From Bacteroides sp. (GTDB lineage: Bacteria; Bacteroidota; Bacteroidia; Bacteroidales; GCA-2748055): 11,545 nt of DNA. The stretch is taken from assembly GCA_011048475.1 (NCBI GenBank), contig DSDZ01000048.1, positions 1 through 11,545 of the forward strand. Direction: 5' to 3'. The position numbers were made by a program, and so were the translations under genes. Of the stretch, positions 7,847-11,545 are shown in pieces. Below the pieces are notes generated by a model. That model saw nothing but the letters and a program-made list of their open reading frames with translations, did not search any database and had not been told where the DNA came from. How positions within the stretch are numbered: position 1 is the first letter of the stretch; the number at the start of each line of letters is the position of its first letter.

Positions 7847-9301
7847 TTACCGATCATAATAAGGATTCTGGATCAGGTTCTGATTATAAATCAGTTCTCG
7901 TTCGGGTATGGGCAGGTAATAGCTCAGGGTATCGTAGACCCTGGTTTTCAGGATCGCCTGCTGCTTGATGTCAGCACCCGACAGGATCATATTGATGATG
8001 ATCTGCTTGTTTTCGAAATTGTTTCTCTTGGCGGCTCGCAGAAGGTCGAACCAGCGTTTCCCCTCGAACAGGAATTCCCTTCCCCTCTCATCCAGGAGTG
8101 CCTGTCTCAGCAATTCCTTACTGGACTGGTCCACATAAGGCATTCCGGCACGCAACAAGGTTTCTGCGATCAGTTCATTGGCTTCTGCAAACCTGTTCAG
8201 CTCAATACACGCTTCCGCCTTCATCAGCAGTATATCCGCAAACCTGTAAAGGATCCAGTTGGCATCCCGTTCGGTGATGACCCTGGGGACCAGCCCAAGG
8301 GCATCTTTCCCTGAATACTTCCAGGTGGCACCTTTCCCCTGGAAATTCCTGAGATCTTCCCTGAGCATGAACATGTTGATATTCTTGGAGTCCATGGTTA
8401 CCTGGTTACCGCCGGTAAACGAGATCATGTTATAATAAATGGGGTTTTCCTGGCCTTCCAGATCGTCATCGTACTGGATCTCTATGATGCTCTCGATCGG
8501 GGAATTGCCGGGATAATAAATATTAAAGAAAGTCTCGGTGGGTTCCAGCCCGTACACTCCGGAATTGATAATCTCATCGCAGTACTGGATGCACTTTTCA
8601 TACTGTTCATCCCACAGATACACATCGGCCAGCAGCGCCAGGATTGAATATTTATTGGCCCGTCCGTAAAAATAGTCTGTCCCCCTGTACTCGGTGGTAT
8701 AGGCCAGATCCTTTGCAACCAGCAGATCCTGGATAATGTGGTGCACCACTTCCTTCTCAGTGCTTTTAGGCAAAAAGAGATTGGCCGTATCCGAAATGGA
8801 AGCTTCCAGAACCAGTGGTACATCCTTCCAAAGGCGCACCAGGTAAAAGAAGGCCACCGATCTGATAAACCGGGCTTCCGCTTCGATGGCATCTTTCAAT
8901 TCCGGGGTGAAGGTCTGGTCCTTCTCCATCACCTCATCATCGAAGTGCATCAGCGTATTGGCAAGATTGATGGCGGTGTAGTAGTTATTCCATGAAATCA
9001 CCCCGTTTGTAGGGCTGATGTTGCTCGCGGCAATCTTGGCGTAATCGGTGAACGACGGCCCGGTAAATTCCACCAGGTCAGCCCGCAGTTCGCCGAATAT
9101 CAGGGACTGCATGCTTGCATTGCGCAGGGCATCATAGGAGGCTGCCAGTGCACCTTCCACATCGGCGGTTTTCGTCCAGAATTTTTCCTTGATCAGGTCG
9201 TTCTCCGGTGCAATGGACAACCAGTCAGTGCAGGATGTGAAGACCATTAAACCGGCCATTGTCGCAACTCTTAATAACCTTTTCATATCGTGTTTTTTCA
9301 T
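7847..9301 (-). CDS. SusD-like B: RagB/SusD family outer-membrane lipoprotein
   Basis: A 484-residue SusD-type lipoprotein, predicted surface lid and ligand-binding partner of SusC-like B, which it follows by 16 bases. The signal peptide ends in VFTSC (Cys24), then TDWLSIAPEND, a common SusD opening. Canonical family segments are readable in order: AEARFIRSVAFFYLVRLWKD plus VPL (141-163, the helical hairpin close to the ligand site), ANKYSILALLADVYLWDEQY (215-234), WILYRFADILLMKAEACIEL (349-368), LLDERGREFLFEGKRWFDLLR (402-422) and YYLPIPEREL (461-470). It is closer to the textbook SusD pattern than SusD-like A. A second in-frame ATG at 9286-9284 (MKRLLRVATMAG) follows an A-rich stretch and would give a tidier 19-residue signal. 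The upstream ATG has no A-rich leader, so the real start may be 9286. The substrate is unknown. Confidence 0.95.
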   Translation of the reverse strand: MKKHDMKRLLRVATMAGLMVFTSCTDWLSIAPENDLIKEKFWTKTADVEGALAASYDALRNASMQSLIFGELRADLVEFTGPSFTDYAKIAASNISPTNGVISWNNYYTAINLANTLMHFDDEVMEKDQTFTPELKDAIEAEARFIRSVAFFYLVRLWKDVPLVLEASISDTANLFLPKSTEKEVVHHIIQDLLVAKDLAYTTEYRGTDYFYGRANKYSILALLADVYLWDEQYEKCIQYCDEIINSGVYGLEPTETFFNIYYPGNSPIESIIEIQYDDDLEGQENPIYYNMISFTGGNQVTMDSKNINMFMLREDLRNFQGKGATWKYSGKDALGLVPRVITERDANWILYRFADILLMKAEACIELNRFAEANELIAETLLRAGMPYVDQSSKELLRQALLDERGREFLFEGKRWFDLLRAAKRNNFENKQIIINMILSGADIKQQAILKTRVYDTLSYYLPIPERELIYNQNLIQNPYYDR

Positions 9302-9317
9302 GTCTGACGGTTCAGCA

Positions 9318-11545
9318 TTAGAAGGTGATGGTCGCTCCGAACATTAACCTCATGCTCGGCGGGGTTTTGCTGTAGTCCTTGGGTAGTACATCCGGCCTGG
9401 AGGGAGGAGCTACGTCCGGATCCTGGCCTGAATAGCTGGTCAGGGTATACAGGTTGTATCCGGTCGCAAAGAGCCTCATCTCCTTTACCCTGATCTTCTG
9501 TAGCAGGTTCGGGCTGACCATGTAGCTCAGAGAGACTGTCTTGAGCCGGAGGTATGACCCGTCCTCCACGAAACGGTCCGAACCGAGCCAGTTATAACCA
9601 TCATTATAGAGCGCCCTGGGTATGTCGGTGACGTCACCTTCCCTTCTCCATCTCCAGTTGGTGGCCAGGCTCTGGTTATCGTGGTTGTACATCTTCTCCG
9701 TATCCATGCGGGTCTGGTTGATAATCTCCTGGCCCACCTTGAAAAATAAAAATGTGTTCAGTATCAAACTCTTGTACCGGATCCTGAAACCTGTGCCGCC
9801 CATAAAATCAGGATTCAGATCACCCAGGTACACCAGGTCCAGTTCATCTATTTTACCGTCATGGTTCTGGTCTACATACTTCGCATCACCTCCTTCGAAG
9901 ACATAGCCGGAAGGACCGCCCATGATCATGGTAAGGGGGCTGTCTATGTTCAGGCCGTAGACCGGGTTGCCATCTGCATCCCTGACAATGGCATCGTCAT
10001 CTGACAGGTAAACACCCGCATACTCGTAACCGAAGAATCCGCCGAGCGGTTCTCCGGGTACGACACTGATCTTGTAATTTCCGTTCTCGAGCATGTTTCC
10101 ATATTCCAGGCTGTAATTTTCCGGAAGACTGAGCACCTGGTTCTCGTTCCTGGAAAGGTTCATATTAAGACTGACATCCCAGTTTTGCCTCCTGACAATC
10201 GTATAGTCCACAAGCAATTCGAAACCCCGGTTCTCCATCTCACCTTCGTTTCGGTCAATGCTCGAAAAGCCTGTCTGCTCGGGAATACCGGAGTTTTCCA
10301 GATAAAGGTTCAGGGTTTTTTTCCTGTAATAGTCAACTTCGATGTTCAGCCTTCCGTTCAGGCCGTATAATGAAATGCCCGGATTCAGCTGGTCGATGGT
10401 TTCCCACTGAAGGCTTGTTAGTTCCACTCCGGTGGGCCGCACACCCTGCATATCCATGTAGGAAATGCTCGAACCGGCCTCGTAGGTATTGAAATAAAGG
10501 TAATTCTGTGCAGGCGAGTTACCGCTCTGTCCCCAGCTGAACCTCAGTTTCAGATCATCTATAAATGCAACATTTCTCAGGAATGGTTCCTCCGAAAGCC
10601 GCCAGAAGACAGAGAAAGTGGGGAACAAACCCCAGCGGCTTTCCTTGCTGAACTTGGAATTCCCCTCATACTTGGCCCCCAGCATGAGGCTGTATTTATC
10701 CCTGAAAATGTAGTTTCCGGTCAGGAACATGCCCATGGCCCGGTACTCTGTAAAACTGGATCCGAAATAGGTCAGGTGTACGTCATTTACGGGTTCTTGA
10801 AGAAATGGAGAAGCTGACTGGCTTGACTCGGTTTTGTACCACCTGGACTGGGTCGCCTCCGTATCAAACTGTCCCATCAGCACAAGTTCATGGTCGTTCC
10901 CCAGTTCGGGGCGGTATATCAGCTGATTGAAGGTGAATATGGAACTCTTCTTTGAAAATTCATTGACTCCATGGTTCGAGATATCGTTGCTGTAATAGTA
11001 CCCCAGCGCCTTATGTGGCAGGAACTTTGATATTTTATTGTCAAATATGTCCAGTGTAACCGTGGAGTTGAAAATAATCCGGGGGGTAATATAATACCGG
11101 ACGCTGAACAAAGCCCTTGCATTGTCCTTGTAACGCTTCTGCTCGCCCAGTTTGGCGAATGCCACAGGGTTGTATGCATCCCTGGCAGAACCCTGGAGGG
11201 TATTCAACGGTGTGAAATATTCTCCGTAATGTACGTTGCTGGTGTCCCTGTCATAGATCGACAGGTTCGGCATTTTCCGGTAGGCAACGGACCTGAGGGA
11301 TTTCCAGCCGCCGAACTCATAATCCTCCACATCGTACGTATTGTCCTGGTCGTACCGGGTAAACATGATGTCTGTCTTGAACTGAAGCTTGCGGGAAAGG
11401 TCATAGTCGAGCGAACTGCGCAGGTTGAGCTTTTTCAGTTCATTGCCGATGGTTGTCCCTTCCTCGTCAAAAAATCCCAGGGACATATTGTACCGGGTTT
11501 TCTCCCCGCCGCCCCGCACCGAGAAATCATGCTGGTGGGTAAAGG
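9318..11545 (-). CDS. SusC-like B: SusC/RagA family TonB-linked outer-membrane protein (N-terminus beyond window)
   Basis: About 741 residues and the stop (TAA at 9320-9318) are visible. The frame stays open to the right edge, so signal peptide, N-terminal domain and plug are missing, probably about 300 residues judging from the usual 1000-1100 residue family length. The GTG at 11519 is internal: the codons upstream read THQHDFS in frame, joining VRGGGEKTRYNMSLGFFDEEG, a segment typical of the first barrel strands after the plug. Other barrel landmarks are LFPTFSVFWRLSEEPFL, DDLKLRFSWGQSGN, the acidic loop DAKYVDQNHDGKIDELD followed by LGDLNPDFMGG, RFVEDGSYLRLKTVSLSY, LFATGYNLYTLTSYSGQDPD, and a terminal phenylalanine (ATITF) as expected for outer-membrane barrel assembly. 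It should import the ligand captured by SusD-like B. It is clearly homologous to SusC-like A over the barrel but well diverged from it. Confidence 0.95.
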   Translation of the reverse strand, partial: FTHQHDFSVRGGGEKTRYNMSLGFFDEEGTTIGNELKKLNLRSSLDYDLSRKLQFKTDIMFTRYDQDNTYDVEDYEFGGWKSLRSVAYRKMPNLSIYDRDTSNVHYGEYFTPLNTLQGSARDAYNPVAFAKLGEQKRYKDNARALFSVRYYITPRIIFNSTVTLDIFDNKISKFLPHKALGYYYSNDISNHGVNEFSKKSSIFTFNQLIYRPELGNDHELVLMGQFDTEATQSRWYKTESSQSASPFLQEPVNDVHLTYFGSSFTEYRAMGMFLTGNYIFRDKYSLMLGAKYEGNSKFSKESRWGLFPTFSVFWRLSEEPFLRNVAFIDDLKLRFSWGQSGNSPAQNYLYFNTYEAGSSISYMDMQGVRPTGVELTSLQWETIDQLNPGISLYGLNGRLNIEVDYYRKKTLNLYLENSGIPEQTGFSSIDRNEGEMENRGFELLVDYTIVRRQNWDVSLNMNLSRNENQVLSLPENYSLEYGNMLENGNYKISVVPGEPLGGFFGYEYAGVYLSDDDAIVRDADGNPVYGLNIDSPLTMIMGGPSGYVFEGGDAKYVDQNHDGKIDELDLVYLGDLNPDFMGGTGFRIRYKSLILNTFLFFKVGQEIINQTRMDTEKMYNHDNQSLATNWRWRREGDVTDIPRALYNDGYNWLGSDRFVEDGSYLRLKTVSLSYMVSPNLLQKIRVKEMRLFATGYNLYTLTSYSGQDPDVAPPSRPDVLPKDYSKTPPSMRLMFGATITF
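9837..9872 (-). other. EF-hand/dockerin-like acidic loop in SusC-like B
   Basis: Twelve codons read DQNHDGKIDELD, matching D-x-N-x-D-G-x-x-D-x-x-D exactly, at the position equivalent to the SusC-like A loop. This copy keeps the central glycine that SusC-like A lacks. Calcium binding is likely by analogy but not shown. Confidence 0.65.

Larger units (their letters stand above)
1..11545 (-). other. Predicted single polycistronic uptake unit (dual SusCD)
   Basis: Six same-strand genes are separated by 16, 21, 35, 20 and 6 bases, with no internal terminator or promoter-sized gap. The shared theme (two SusC/SusD pairs plus a surface lipoprotein and a membrane protein) supports one transcript. Both ends of the unit, and any sigma/anti-sigma or hybrid two-component regulator, lie outside the window. 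Confidence 0.75.

Noticed and set aside
11517..11519. GTG as the start of SusC-like B
   Set aside because: The frame is open upstream to the window edge and the upstream codons continue a conserved SusC segment. A SusC starting here would lack signal peptide and plug.

Overview
The window comes from a Bacteroidota genome. It holds two SusC/SusD outer-membrane nutrient-uptake pairs, and four proteins start with Bacteroidota-style export signals (three lipoprotein signals and one ordinary secretory signal). The intergenic gaps are A-rich and carry no clear Shine-Dalgarno sequence, which also fits this phylum. Base composition looks balanced, near half G+C by eye, so an environmental Bacteroidales-like or related lineage is more likely than a low-GC gut Bacteroides. 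That placement is tentative.

Every credible gene is on the minus strand, so transcription runs from high to low coordinates. The order is SusC-like B (9318-11545, N-terminus beyond the right edge), SusD-like B (7847-9301), a lipoprotein with two fasciclin (FAS1) domains (6338-7825), SusC-like A (3180-6302), SusD-like A (1615-3159), and a membrane-anchored DUF362 protein (1-1608, last residues beyond the left edge). The gaps are 16, 21, 35, 20 and 6 bases. No stretch is long enough for an independent promoter plus terminator, so the six genes look like one polycistronic unit whose promoter and regulator lie outside the window.

Functionally this is a surface uptake block. SusC proteins are TonB-dependent outer-membrane barrels, and SusD lipoproteins are the ligand-binding lids that close over them. 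The FAS1 lipoprotein sits between the two pairs, where a surface glycan-binding or adhesion protein often lies. The DUF362 gene ends the visible unit and has no assigned biochemical function. No glycoside hydrolase, lyase, sulfatase, peptidase or regulator is visible, so the substrate cannot be read from this window. The points most worth following are the dual SusCD plus FAS1 plus DUF362 arrangement, the divergent plug and TonB-box region of SusC-like A, and the unassigned C-terminal domain of the FAS1 protein. No RNA genes, mobile elements, CRISPR arrays or attachment sites were seen.
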